This document shows positions 1 through 6,977 of a DNA stretch of 10,602 nucleotides, one piece after another. The stretch lies in contig CALEZA010000091.1 of the NCBI GenBank assembly GCA_937927965.1, forward strand, positions 1 through 10,602, given 5' to 3'. This stretch comes from an uncultured Candidatus Planktophila sp. GTDB lineage: Bacteria > Actinomycetota > Actinomycetes > Nanopelagicales > Nanopelagicaceae. The notes below the pieces were generated by a model that worked only from the letters and a program-made list of their open reading frames with translations, was not told the origin of the DNA and did no database searches. How positions within the stretch are numbered: the stretch's first letter is position 1; every line of letters starts with the position of its first letter. The position numbers were made by a program, and so were the translations under genes.

Positions 1-615
1 GGATTGCTCTGCCTCTATGCAGGACTTGCATCAGGGCGCATGGGTGTTGTTTCTCCCATTAGTTCTCTCAGCGTCTTACTGCCGCTCTTCTTTGCATTTC
101 TTGTTAATGGAGATCGACTCGCAGCTCCCGTTACCGCGGGGGTAATTGCAGCAGTGGTCGGAGGATTTTTGGCAAGTGGACCTGAAATCTCACAAGGACT
201 TCCATTACGCCCAGTTCTTCTTGCTTTATCTGCAGCCCTGGGATTCGGCGCAGCACTAACCTTTATGGCAATTGGTTCCGAGACTAGTTCTCTGATGACC
301 ATGGTTACTATGAGAAGTGCAACATTTATTGTGAGCATAGCGATTTTCCTCAAGAGAAAGAATCTTGGAGGCATCACAACCAAAGAGATTCCTCTTTTGA
401 TTGCAATTGGAATCTCAGATTTTCTTGCAAATCTTCTTCTTGGGGTTGCCACAACAAAGGGTTTAGTTTCCCTTGCGATGGTTCTTGGTTCTCTCTATCC
501 AATCGCCACAGCCCTTCTCGCCTTCTTCTTCCTTCGAGAGAGATTGCATAAAGCTCAATACTTTGGAATTGTTTTTGCCGTTTTAGGCGTTGCCCTTATA
601 TCTGCATTCCAGTAA
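1..615 (+). CDS. EamA/DMT-family transporter, C-terminal part (5' end outside window)
   Basis: This is an inner-membrane protein of the drug/metabolite transporter superfamily, which usually exports or imports small metabolites; the substrate cannot be told from sequence. The reading frame is open from base 1 and ends with TAA at 613-615, giving about 204 residues. Family members have about 290-300, so roughly 90 N-terminal residues lie upstream. What is visible is a run of hydrophobic segments with small-residue packing: a segment with VSPISSLSVLLPLFFAF, a glycine-rich helix (AGVIAAVVGGFLASG), and a final EamA repeat ending ALLAFFFLRERLHKAQYFGIVFAVLGVALI. The helix-LRERL-helix ending is typical of the last two helices of EamA domains. 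The TTG at base 4 is an internal Leu codon, not a start. Its last 33 bases overlap the 3' end of the opposite-strand reductase gene. Family assignment is firm; function is open. Confidence 0.85.
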   Translation, partial: GLLCLYAGLASGRMGVVSPISSLSVLLPLFFAFLVNGDRLAAPVTAGVIAAVVGGFLASGPEISQGLPLRPVLLALSAALGFGAALTFMAIGSETSSLMTMVTMRSATFIVSIAIFLKRKNLGGITTKEIPLLIAIGISDFLANLLLGVATTKGLVSLAMVLGSLYPIATALLAFFFLRERLHKAQYFGIVFAVLGVALISAFQ

Positions 616-1077
616 TCGAGTTCCATCGATTTCAATGTCGCTCTCAATTTCAAAGCGTTCGAGAAGTTGATCTAAATCAATAAAATCTCCATCACCAACT
701 ATGGGGGATAGGCTCAATTGCAATTGATCAATCACTCCATCATTAATCATCGCCATCATCAGCGAAACTCCAGATTCGACAACAATAGGTGAAGGATGAG
801 CGTTAGATATTTCTCTTACTGCTCTCTCAAAACCTTGCGAGACATCAACCTCTCCAGCAATGTTCGGGATTGGTTGCCTTGTGAAGATAAAGATTGGTGC
901 CAACGAGTTTCTATAGCTTTCGACGGAAGCGCTCTTTCTGCCCACAATGTAAGCACCAGCGCTGCGATGCAGTTGCAGAAATCGATCACGATCTGCTTGT
1001 GTGGAAAGTCCACTTGAAGAACCCTTAAGGGAGGTAGCTCCATTTGCCCCAACGACTAATGTTGCTATGACGCTCAT
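583..1077 (-). CDS. RibD C-terminal-domain (DHFR-like) reductase family protein
   Basis: This is a stand-alone homologue of the reductase half of RibD, a dihydrofolate-reductase-like fold that reduces an NADPH-dependent substrate in the cytoplasm. There is no deaminase domain, so a role in riboflavin synthesis is not implied. Visible features are a first strand MSVIATLVVGANGATS, a segment around residues 27-48 (STQADRDRFLQLHRSAGAYIVGRKS) corresponding to the family's 'D...F..LR..ADA.LVG' block, the VVESGVSL block near 99-106 (usual form EGGPSL) and a final IDQLQLSLSPIVGDG. At 164 residues it is shorter than the usual 200-230. The frame extends to a GTG at 1101, but I prefer the ATG at 1077: it has TATCCT exactly at -12 to -7, as at other leaderless genes here, and the first strand begins directly after it. 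It overlaps the EamA gene by 33 bases tail to tail. Confidence 0.75.
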   Translation of the reverse strand: MSVIATLVVGANGATSLKGSSSGLSTQADRDRFLQLHRSAGAYIVGRKSASVESYRNSLAPIFIFTRQPIPNIAGEVDVSQGFERAVREISNAHPSPIVVESGVSLMMAMINDGVIDQLQLSLSPIVGDGDFIDLDQLLERFEIESDIEIDGTRLLECRYKGNA

Positions 1078-1083
1078 CTGAGA

Positions 1084-1089
1084 AGGATA
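1084..1089 (-). promoter_or_regulatory. Predicted -10 box (TATCCT) for leaderless reductase gene
   Basis: On the minus strand TATCCT occupies -12 to -7 relative to the ATG at 1077, which would place transcription start on the A of the start codon. No Shine-Dalgarno site precedes this ATG and no clear -35 is seen. The support is that the same arrangement recurs at five other unit-leading genes in the window. Confidence 0.5.
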
Positions 1090-1133
1090 TTGAGAATTCA
1101 CATGATATTTTGAGCCTGAGCCCAGCGTATAAG

Positions 1134-1163
1134 TTGAGTTTGGCGGGCGAGGTTGGTTAGCCT
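1134..1163 (+). promoter_or_regulatory. Predicted promoter of the ripC-pimB' operon (TTGAGT-18-TAGCCT), leaderless
   Basis: TTGAGT at 1134-1139 and TAGCCT at 1158-1163 are separated by 18 bases. The -10 box ends 6 bases before the ATG at 1170, so the transcript should start at the start codon. No Shine-Dalgarno sequence lies upstream of that ATG. This is the only promoter in the window where I also recognise a -35 element. Confidence 0.6.
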
Positions 1164-1169
1164 TGAAGC

Positions 1170-2171
1170 ATGCGATTTAAGCGCCTGGCCATCCTGGCCT
1201 CTCTGGTTGTGGGTTCAGGGCTCTTCCTGGCCCCTACTGGCAATGCCGCCCCATCGCTGGCTCAGATTCAGGCGCAGGTCAATGCCCTTGAAGAAGAGGC
1301 AACGGCTGCGGCAGAGGGAGCTCAGGAGGCGAAGGTCAAACTCGCTGCGCTTCAGAAGAGCCTTAACGGCATCCAGGCACAAGCTGCAATCCAGGGCAAG
1401 AATGTCGACTCAATTTCTCGCACCCTAGGAGTCTTGGCGGTTAATCAATATAAATCAGGATCGTTGAGTCAAAGTTTGGAACTTCTCTTCTCTAGTGACC
1501 CTGCCCTCTACCTCTCATCTGCGGGATCTTTGGAATCAATAACTCGGCAGAAGTCCATTCAGTTGAAGAAATATCAATCGGCAACTCAGAAATTGAATGC
1601 AACTTCAATGACGGTTTCTGATCGACTTGCTCAGGTGAAGGCGCTGGAGAAGAAGTTAGCTCAGCAGAGCGCTGTTGCAACAGCCAAGTTGGCAAAAGCT
1701 GAAGCAATCCTGGCTAAATTAAAGAAAGAAGATCGCGAGCGTTTGGCACGCCTTGCACAAGAGAAGGAAGATGCCGACCAAGCCAATTCACTTGCAGCCG
1801 CTAAAACAATTGCCGCCTCAGGTCGTGGTGGTATCGCGATCAAGTATGCACTGAAGCAAATCGGCGATCGATATGTCTTTGGAGCTGCTGGATTAGTAAA
1901 TTGGGATTGTTCTGGTTTGACCATGCGTGCTTTCCAAGCAGCAGGAGTAAATCTCCCACATTCATCTGCAGCCCAGTCTCGCATGGGTAAATCCATTCCT
2001 TTGAATCAGAAGAAGCCTGGCGATCTACTCTTCTTTGGTCGCCCAGTTTCACATGTGGGTATCTACATCGGAGGCGGAAGAATGGTGCATGCACCTCGCT
2101 CTGGTTCAAGAGTCAAAATTGCAGAGGCATCCCTCGGCTCAAAGCGCCTGGTTGCAGTTCGCCGCTTCTAA
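1170..2171 (+). CDS. Secreted NlpC/P60 peptidoglycan hydrolase, RipC-like
   Basis: This is a predicted secreted D,L-endopeptidase that cuts peptidoglycan stem peptides during growth or division. The 333 residues divide into an N-terminal signal peptide (MRFKR, then a hydrophobic stretch 6-21, likely cleaved near NAA at 25-27), a long alpha-helical coiled-coil region (about 28-210, rich in A, K, E, Q with heptad-like spacing), and a C-terminal NlpC/P60 domain (about 218-333). The catalytic set is intact: Cys247 in WDCSG, His295 in SHVGIYIG and His307 in MVHAP. This coiled-coil plus NlpC/P60 layout, and position directly before pimB', match mycobacterial RipC (Rv2190c), whose activity is controlled through FtsEX; that control here is inferred. 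The start is supported by a leaderless promoter and the signal peptide. The gene is coupled to the next by TAATG. Family confidence is high; exact orthology is moderate. Confidence 0.9.
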   Translation: MRFKRLAILASLVVGSGLFLAPTGNAAPSLAQIQAQVNALEEEATAAAEGAQEAKVKLAALQKSLNGIQAQAAIQGKNVDSISRTLGVLAVNQYKSGSLSQSLELLFSSDPALYLSSAGSLESITRQKSIQLKKYQSATQKLNATSMTVSDRLAQVKALEKKLAQQSAVATAKLAKAEAILAKLKKEDRERLARLAQEKEDADQANSLAAAKTIAASGRGGIAIKYALKQIGDRYVFGAAGLVNWDCSGLTMRAFQAAGVNLPHSSAAQSRMGKSIPLNQKKPGDLLFFGRPVSHVGIYIGGGRMVHAPRSGSRVKIAEASLGSKRLVAVRRF

Positions 2172-3322
2172 TGAGTTCAACACAACGCATTCTCTGCATC
2201 ACCAATGACTTTGGTCCACGCGCTGGTGGTATTGAAACTTTTGTTATTGGGTTAATTGAACGAGCACCTTTTGGCTCCACAATTGTTTACACAAGTGCAC
2301 AGCCTGACTCTGAGGAGTATGACCGCATATGGTTTGAAAAATACGGAGTCGAGGTAATTCGCGATCGGTCAAAGATTCTCCTTCCATCTCCACGAGTTTT
2401 GGCAATCCTGAAGAAACTAGTTCGGGATCGCCAGATACCAAGGGTTTTCTTCGGTGCAGCAGCCCCGCTTGGTTTGTTATCTCAAGGACTGAGGAAAGCT
2501 GGAGTCAAGCGAATTGTGGCTCTCACTCATGGTCATGAAGTGTGGTGGTCAAAGGTGTGGCCATTTTCCTGGGCAATGCGCCGCATTGGTCGGGGAGTGG
2601 ATGTACTTACATATTTAGGTGAGTTCACTAGAAACGCAATTTCGCGATCACTCGATACTGATGATGCAAAAGCTATGGTTCGAATAGCCCCAGGTATCGA
2701 CACCACGCACTTTGCTCCTGTGGATGCAACGAACCTCCGCAAGGAATTAGAGCTCTCAGATAAGAAAGTAATTGTGAGCGTGGGAAGGCTTGTGCATCGC
2801 AAGGGCCAGGACACACTCGTGGAAGCTCTACCAACTATTCTCGCTAAGGTCCCAAATGCACACCTGCTTTTTGTGGGAGTAGGTCCACACCTTGAATACA
2901 TTCACAAGCGAGCAATTCAACTCGGCGTTCTCAATCACATCTCCTTTGTGGGCAGAGTTAAATATCAAGAACTCCCAGAATTCATTTGCGTAGGTGATGT
3001 GTTTGCAATGCCAAGCCGCTCCAGACTTGCAGGTCTTGAAGTAGAGGGACTTGGAATTGTTTATCTGGAAGCAAGTGCATGCGGTTTGCCTGTTGTGGGT
3101 GGAAAGTCAGGTGGCGCCCCGGATGCAATCCTAGAAGGCGAGACAGGTTTTGCAGTTGATGGTCTTAAACCTCTAGAAGTTGCTGAGGCGATTACAACAC
3201 TATTGGAAGATCCCGCTCGAGCTCGCTCTATGGGTGCTCGTGGGCGCGAATGGATTGTTCAAGAGTGGGAGTGGAAGCGTTGGTCGAAAGAATTTAACGC
3301 TCTCCTTGAACTGCCCAAGTAA
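2171..3322 (+). CDS. pimB': GT4 glycosyltransferase, PimB'-like phosphatidylinositol monomannoside mannosyltransferase
   Basis: The likely reaction is transfer of mannose from GDP-mannose to phosphatidylinositol monomannoside at the cytoplasmic membrane face, the second step of PIM synthesis. The protein has 383 residues, close to corynebacterial PimB' (about 380). It has a GT-B fold: the N-terminal glycine loop NDFGPRAGGIE (12-22), the acceptor-side motif HGHEVWW (120-126), the interdomain APGID (173-177), the donor-site block SVGRLVHRKGQD (203-214) with Arg206 and Lys211, and the EX7E motif with Glu292 and Glu300 in VEGLGIVYLE. These residues sit where the GT4 family binds the nucleotide-sugar phosphates. 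The ATG overlaps the stop of ripC by one base, so translation is probably coupled. Neighbours match the mycobacterial order (Rv2190c, Rv2188c, fadD15). The last 29 bases overlap the opposite-strand luxR-type gene. A related GT4 with another acceptor cannot be excluded. Confidence 0.85.
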   Translation: MSSTQRILCITNDFGPRAGGIETFVIGLIERAPFGSTIVYTSAQPDSEEYDRIWFEKYGVEVIRDRSKILLPSPRVLAILKKLVRDRQIPRVFFGAAAPLGLLSQGLRKAGVKRIVALTHGHEVWWSKVWPFSWAMRRIGRGVDVLTYLGEFTRNAISRSLDTDDAKAMVRIAPGIDTTHFAPVDATNLRKELELSDKKVIVSVGRLVHRKGQDTLVEALPTILAKVPNAHLLFVGVGPHLEYIHKRAIQLGVLNHISFVGRVKYQELPEFICVGDVFAMPSRSRLAGLEVEGLGIVYLEASACGLPVVGGKSGGAPDAILEGETGFAVDGLKPLEVAEAITTLLEDPARARSMGARGREWIVQEWEWKRWSKEFNALLELPK

Positions 3323-3749
3323 CAGCTTCTACCCGATTGCGAACGCCAAGTTTTCTATAAATTGCTGTGAGATGACTCTTAATTGTCGCTTCTGAGTTAT
3401 GTCGCACCTGTGCTATCTCTTTAGTTGTCAGACCCTTTACTAAGTCCTCCAGCACTGAAACCTCTGTTCGCGTGAGAGGATCTGAAAGATTCGCCAAAGG
3501 GCTACTAGGTTCCTCATTGGAGACTGCAGGGGAGTCAAACTCCAATAACTCCTCATATGTGAGAGCGAAAACTTCATCTCGCACCATCTCCACCTTTGCC
3601 GCAACATCAAATCTGAGCGGGATTAAATGAGCAGAGAGAAGAGTATGACGAGCAATAAGTGAATCAATATGAGATATCAGATCCACAAGATCTCGGGAAA
3701 GTGATGTGAAAAGCTCTCGCGCAAGTTCGCTTTGAGAGCTCTTCGACAT
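3294..3749 (-). CDS. Short LuxR-type HTH regulator without receiver domain
   Basis: A DNA-binding protein of 151 residues. The C-terminal part (about 91-147) is a LuxR/GerE helix-turn-helix: LTRTEVSVLEDLVKGLTTKEIA, then SEATIKSHLTAIYRKLGV with the recognition helix, then RNRVEAVTWA. The first 90 residues show no phospho-acceptor receiver, PAS or autoinducer domain; they look helical (repeated Leu/Ile at 13-45, EEL near 66-69) with a flexible Ser/Pro/Glu linker at 73-90. What signal it senses is unknown. The start is supported by a strong Shine-Dalgarno AAGGAG five bases upstream, which overlaps the last codons and stop of the acyl-CoA ligase gene. It is therefore the downstream partner of that gene, 2 bases after its stop. 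I know of no regulator at this point of the mycobacterial cluster (from memory), so it may be an insertion. Regulator class is firm, target unknown. Confidence 0.85.
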   Translation of the reverse strand: MSKSSQSELARELFTSLSRDLVDLISHIDSLIARHTLLSAHLIPLRFDVAAKVEMVRDEVFALTYEELLEFDSPAVSNEEPSSPLANLSDPLTRTEVSVLEDLVKGLTTKEIAQVRHNSEATIKSHLTAIYRKLGVRNRVEAVTWAVQGER

Positions 3750-3751
3750 AC

Positions 3752-5542
3752 CTACTCCTTGGTGTATAGGCCCTCGATGATGTCGGCATATTGTGTTGCA
3801 ACAACATGGCGCTTCACTGAAAGCTTGGCTGTGAGCTGACCATCTGCAATGGTGAAGTCATTAGGCAAGATGGCAAACTTTCGAATTGACTCTGCCTTGG
3901 AGACCGCCTTATTTGCTTCATCGACTGCTGTTTGAATCACCGCAATTAAATCAGGGTCATTCACAAGAGTCTCTAGGGTTGCACCCGTCTTGTTATTAGC
4001 AGCTATCCAACCCTTCAACATATCCTGATCGATAGTGATGAGGGATGCGATAAATGGCTTGTTATCGCCCACGACCATGCATTGGCTCACTAGTGGGTGA
4101 GCGCGGAGACGATCTTCAAGAACGGCAGGTGCAACATTCTTACCACCTGCAGTAACGATAAGTTCTTTCTTGCGCCCTGTGATGTAGAGGAAGCCATCTT
4201 CATCGAGGCGACCAAGATCTCCTGATCTAAACCAATGGCCATCGAATACTTCTTGGTTGGCTGCATCATTTTGCCAATAGCCACGCATGACTATTGGTCC
4301 TCCAATGAGAACTTCGCCATCGTCGGCAATCTTGATTGATGTGCCTGGAATAGGTCGACCGACAGATCCAATGCGTAGATTGGAATTGAGATTCAAAGTT
4401 GCACCAGCCGTTGTTTCAGTTAAGCCGTAGCCCTCCAAAATTGTCACGCCAGCTCCGCGATAGAAATGACCCAAACGCGCACCAAGTGGAGCGCCACCCG
4501 AGATTGCAGCTTCGACGCGACCACCTAAACCATGGCGAATCTTTGAGTAAACAAGAATGTCAAAGAGTTTATGAGTCAAAGATAGGAGTGGCTTAAATTT
4601 CTTGGCATCGATATTTTCGCTATAGGCGATAGCTGTCTCTGCGGCCTTGCGGAAGATTTTGCCCTTTCCTGCAGCTTCAGCCTTAGCCTCTGCTCCGTTA
4701 TAAACCTTTTCAAAGATGCGAGGAACAGCAAGGACGAATGTTGGCTTAAATGATGCGAGATCAATTGCTAAGCGAGTGGCAGGATCTGCACAATGTGCAA
4801 GATGAAGGCCTGCACTAATGGAACCAATTTGAACCATACGACCAAATACATGGGCTACTGGCAAGAAGAGAAGTGTTGATCCACCTGGCTTAAGGAAGAG
4901 ATCGCTAGCTCCCTGTACAACATTGCCACACTCTGCAAGGAAGTTTCCGTGAGTGAGTTGCACGCCCTTTGGTCGACCTGTAGTACCTGATGTATAAATC
5001 AGAGTTGCAAGTGAATCTGGATTTAAAGTTGATCGGCGATGTTCGATTTCAGAATCTGCGATATGTGCACCTGTGCGGCGTAGAACTTCGAGAACATCTT
5101 CAGTCATAACCCAAATGTGTCGTGTATGTGGAGGCAGAATTGGAGTAACCGACTCTTTAAGGACGGGAGTTTCGACAAAGAGCGCTACAGCGCCAGAGTC
5201 ATTGAGGATCCAATCAACTTGTTCTGGAGATGATGTTTCATAAATTGGAACTACAACTCCACCTACATACCAAGATGCGAAATCAAGGATCGTCCATTCA
5301 TAGCGAGTGCGAGCCATGATCGCGATGCGATCTCCAACCTGCACACCAGCTGCGATAAGACCTTTAGCAGCGGCTCTCACGTCTGCTTCCACTTCACGAG
5401 CTGTCAGTGGTTGCCATCCATCACCCAATGGTCGAGACATAGTGATGCGTTCAGGCTCGAACCAAGCTCGCTCTGCAATGAGATTGGTGAGGTTACCCTC
5501 TGTGGCGGCTGGCACTAGCGGAGTGGTGTTGATTTCATTCAT
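3752..5542 (-). CDS. fadD15: Long-chain fatty-acid-CoA ligase, FadD15-like
   Basis: This enzyme activates long-chain fatty acids to acyl-CoA through an acyl-adenylate. Numbering from the ATG at 5542 gives 596 residues, close to FadD15 (about 600). Motifs: P-loop-like YTSGTTGRPKG (183-193), LPVAHVFGR (228-235), SGGAPLGARLGHFYRGAG (348-365), adenine-site GYGLTE (371-376), the ribose-binding Asp in RSGDLG (D442), the hinge GRKKELIVTAGGKNVAP (457-473), and the C-terminal block LTAKLSVKR (570-578). In that block the usual Lys of 'LTPTxKxKR' falls on Ser575, with Lys573 and Lys577 either side. The frame also opens upstream to a TTG at 5569, which I reject: the ATG has TAGCGT at -13 to -8 and the extra residues are not family-like. 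The next gene is the LuxR-type regulator, 2 bases downstream. The neighbourhood suggests acyl supply for phospholipid and PIM synthesis. Confidence 0.88.
   Translation of the reverse strand: MNEINTTPLVPAATEGNLTNLIAERAWFEPERITMSRPLGDGWQPLTAREVEADVRAAAKGLIAAGVQVGDRIAIMARTRYEWTILDFASWYVGGVVVPIYETSSPEQVDWILNDSGAVALFVETPVLKESVTPILPPHTRHIWVMTEDVLEVLRRTGAHIADSEIEHRRSTLNPDSLATLIYTSGTTGRPKGVQLTHGNFLAECGNVVQGASDLFLKPGGSTLLFLPVAHVFGRMVQIGSISAGLHLAHCADPATRLAIDLASFKPTFVLAVPRIFEKVYNGAEAKAEAAGKGKIFRKAAETAIAYSENIDAKKFKPLLSLTHKLFDILVYSKIRHGLGGRVEAAISGGAPLGARLGHFYRGAGVTILEGYGLTETTAGATLNLNSNLRIGSVGRPIPGTSIKIADDGEVLIGGPIVMRGYWQNDAANQEVFDGHWFRSGDLGRLDEDGFLYITGRKKELIVTAGGKNVAPAVLEDRLRAHPLVSQCMVVGDNKPFIASLITIDQDMLKGWIAANNKTGATLETLVNDPDLIAVIQTAVDEANKAVSKAESIRKFAILPNDFTIADGQLTAKLSVKRHVVATQYADIIEGLYTKE
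3755..3760 (-). promoter_or_regulatory. Shine-Dalgarno site AAGGAG for the LuxR-type gene
   Basis: Minus-strand AAGGAG followed by TAGGT and then ATG. The TAG in that spacer is the stop codon of the upstream acyl-CoA ligase gene, so the ribosome terminates on top of the next gene's binding site. It is one of few clear Shine-Dalgarno sites in the window and fixes the start at 3749. Confidence 0.75.
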
Positions 5543-5549
5543 GGGCGCA

Positions 5550-5555
5550 ACGCTA
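5550..5555 (-). promoter_or_regulatory. Predicted -10 box (TAGCGT) for leaderless fadD15-like gene
   Basis: TAGCGT lies at -13 to -8 relative to the ATG at 5542, one base further than at the other leaderless genes here. It sits inside GGCGC-N7-GCGCC (5544-5560), a possible small operator. It argues for the ATG over the upstream TTG, because the TTG start would place the promoter within the coding region. Confidence 0.5.
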
Positions 5556-5585
5556 GCGCCGTACCCCAAGAATTGGGAAGAGTTG

Positions 5586-5591
5586 TAGGCT
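5586..5591 (+). promoter_or_regulatory. Predicted -10 box (TAGGCT) for leaderless SRPBCC gene
   Basis: TAGGCT is exactly at -12 to -7 of the ATG at 5598, and no Shine-Dalgarno site is present. The divergent fadD15-like promoter starts only about 55 bases away, so the two -35 regions (expected near 5562-5568 for this gene and 5573-5579 for the other) interleave and polymerases would compete. Confidence 0.55.
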
Positions 5592-5597
5592 TATGTC

Positions 5598-6032
5598 ATG
5601 TCCGAATTTAGCTCAGCCACAGTCGAAATTGATGCCCCTCTCGCAGAGGTGGCAGAAGCCCTCTATAACATCGCAGGTTATCCAGAGTGGCTCTCCTCAA
5701 TTAAATCTGTGGAGGTAGTCGAAAGCGATGGAGAGGGCAGAGTTCTCAAGGCAAATGTCTCAGTCGATGCGGGAGTTATGAAAGACCGCGCCACACTTGA
5801 GTACGACTGGAGTGCAGCCCCTAGTGAGGTCACCTTCTCTCTTGATGAGGCAGATCTCATGACAGCTATGGACGGCAAGTACATTCTTAAGGCTCTTGAT
5901 TCTGATACTACTCAAGTTACCTATCAACTTGGCGTTGAACTCTCTCTGCCTGTTCCACGCATGATGATTGCAAAGACAGAGAAAACAACAATCGATCAGG
6001 CGCTCTCTGAACTTAAGGCGCGATTCGAGTAA
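5598..6032 (+). CDS. SRPBCC (START-like) family protein, TB16.3/Rv2185c-like
   Basis: A 144-residue protein of the polyketide-cyclase/START-like superfamily, a helix-grip fold that encloses a hydrophobic ligand. It starts with the family's standard opening, ATVEIDAPLAEVAEALYNIAGYPEWLSSIKSVEVVESD (about 7-45), continues with strand pairs (RVLKANVSVDAGVMKDRATLEYDW, EVTFSL, GKYILKALDSDTTQVTYQLGVEL) and closes with a long C-terminal helix (RMMIAKTEKTTIDQALSELKARFE). Length and arrangement match mycobacterial TB16.3 (Rv2185c, also about 144 residues), which lies in the same cluster near fadD15. No catalytic residues are known for this subgroup; a lipid- or intermediate-binding role is suggested only by context. 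Its stop codon abuts the ATG of the ROK kinase gene, so the two form an operon. Family is sure, function unknown. Confidence 0.88.
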   Translation: MSEFSSATVEIDAPLAEVAEALYNIAGYPEWLSSIKSVEVVESDGEGRVLKANVSVDAGVMKDRATLEYDWSAAPSEVTFSLDEADLMTAMDGKYILKALDSDTTQVTYQLGVELSLPVPRMMIAKTEKTTIDQALSELKARFE

Positions 6033-6977
6033 ATGTCTTACACGATCGGCGTAGATGTCGGCGGAACCAAAGTTCTCGGCGGCGTCGTAGATGACAACGG
6101 CCAAGTTCTCAAAACTTCTCGTCGTGACACACCTCGTGAGGGTGGATCTTCTCTGACTGCCACAATTGCAGAAGTTGCACGAGAACTTGCAGCCGAATTC
6201 GATGTCAGCGCGGTTGGATTATCTGCCGCAGGATTTGTCTCATCAGATCGAAAGACGATGTTGGCAACTCCAAACATCGCAGGGTGGAATGGCGTTCAAT
6301 TAGAGGCAGAACTTCGAACCCTTATTGGTCTTCCGATTGTTCTTGAAAATGATGCCAATGCTGCTGCGTGGGGTGAAGCTCGATTCGGCGCTGGCCGTGG
6401 GCGTGAAAATATGATGATGGTGACTGTTGGCACTGGCATCGGCGGTGGCATTATCGTCAATGGAAATCTTCTTCGTGGTGCTTTTGGTATTGCAGCAGAG
6501 ATTGGACACTTAAGAGTTCTCCCAGAAGGTCATCTCTGTGGATGTGGAGCTCGAGGTTGCTTTGAACAATATGCATCTGGAAATGCACTTCTCCGTCATG
6601 CCCGTGAAGCTATTGCTGCAAGCCCAGATCTTGCTCGCAACCTGCTTTCACGAGGAGATGGAACATTGGAAGGCTTGACTGGTCGTGCCATCACAGATGC
6701 CGCTCGTGATGGTGATCAAGTAGCTCTTGCTGCCTTTAACACCACAGCTCAATGGTTAGGCGCAGGGATTGCATCCCTATCCGTTGTGCTCGATCCTGAG
6801 TGCGTAGTCATTGGTGGGGGAGTTATTGATGCAGGAGAGATTCTTCTGGCTCCTACCCGCGCAGCACTTGAGCGTTATATGCCTTTTGCTGGCAAACATC
6901 CATCGCCAGAAATTATTGCTGCAACTTTAGGTAATGAAGCTGGCCTCGTGGGTGCTGCAGATCTCGCTCGCCTCTAA
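6033..6977 (+). CDS. glkA: ROK-family glucokinase
   Basis: The likely reaction is ATP-dependent phosphorylation of glucose in the cytoplasm. The 314 residues match actinobacterial GlkA in length. Motifs in order: the ATP phosphate loop DVGGTK (8-13), the sugar-site region GWNGVQLEAEL (84-94), the catalytic base Asp107 in ENDANAAAWGE, the second phosphate motif GTGIGGGI (133-140), EIGHL (156-160) with the zinc/sugar-binding His159, the zinc cysteines Cys169, Cys171 and Cys176 in CGCGARGCFEQ, and the adenosine-site VVIGGGVIDAG. All catalytic and zinc ligands are present and no N-terminal HTH exists, so this is a kinase rather than a ROK repressor. The start abuts the stop of the SRPBCC gene (TAAATG) without a clear Shine-Dalgarno site. 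The stop codon interlocks with that of the convergent oxidoreductase. The position near fadD15 and pimB' matches the Streptomyces glkA region. Another hexose or N-acyl-hexosamine substrate is possible. Confidence 0.88.
   Translation: MSYTIGVDVGGTKVLGGVVDDNGQVLKTSRRDTPREGGSSLTATIAEVARELAAEFDVSAVGLSAAGFVSSDRKTMLATPNIAGWNGVQLEAELRTLIGLPIVLENDANAAAWGEARFGAGRGRENMMMVTVGTGIGGGIIVNGNLLRGAFGIAAEIGHLRVLPEGHLCGCGARGCFEQYASGNALLRHAREAIAASPDLARNLLSRGDGTLEGLTGRAITDAARDGDQVALAAFNTTAQWLGAGIASLSVVLDPECVVIGGGVIDAGEILLAPTRAALERYMPFAGKHPSPEIIAATLGNEAGLVGAADLARL

Noticed and set aside
15..452. Minus-strand 145-residue open frame
   Set aside because: It lies wholly inside the EamA transporter gene in antisense, and its Arg/Pro/Ser-rich translation matches no family.
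1128..1133. TATAAG as the -10 box of the ripC-like gene
   Set aside because: It is a good hexamer, but TAGCCT at 1158-1163 has a TTGAGT 18 bases upstream and the exact spacing seen at other genes here. A second upstream promoter is not excluded.
2533..2901. Minus-strand 122-residue open frame
   Set aside because: Antisense shadow of the pimB'-like gene with no recognisable domain.
5540..5569. TTG start for the acyl-CoA ligase at 5569 (605 residues)
   Set aside because: The nine added residues are unlike the family, and the TAGCGT box would fall inside the coding region; the ATG at 5542 fits the leaderless pattern.
6033..6977. The ROK protein as a ROK-type repressor
   Set aside because: There is no N-terminal helix-turn-helix; the ATP motif starts at residue 8 and all catalytic residues are present.
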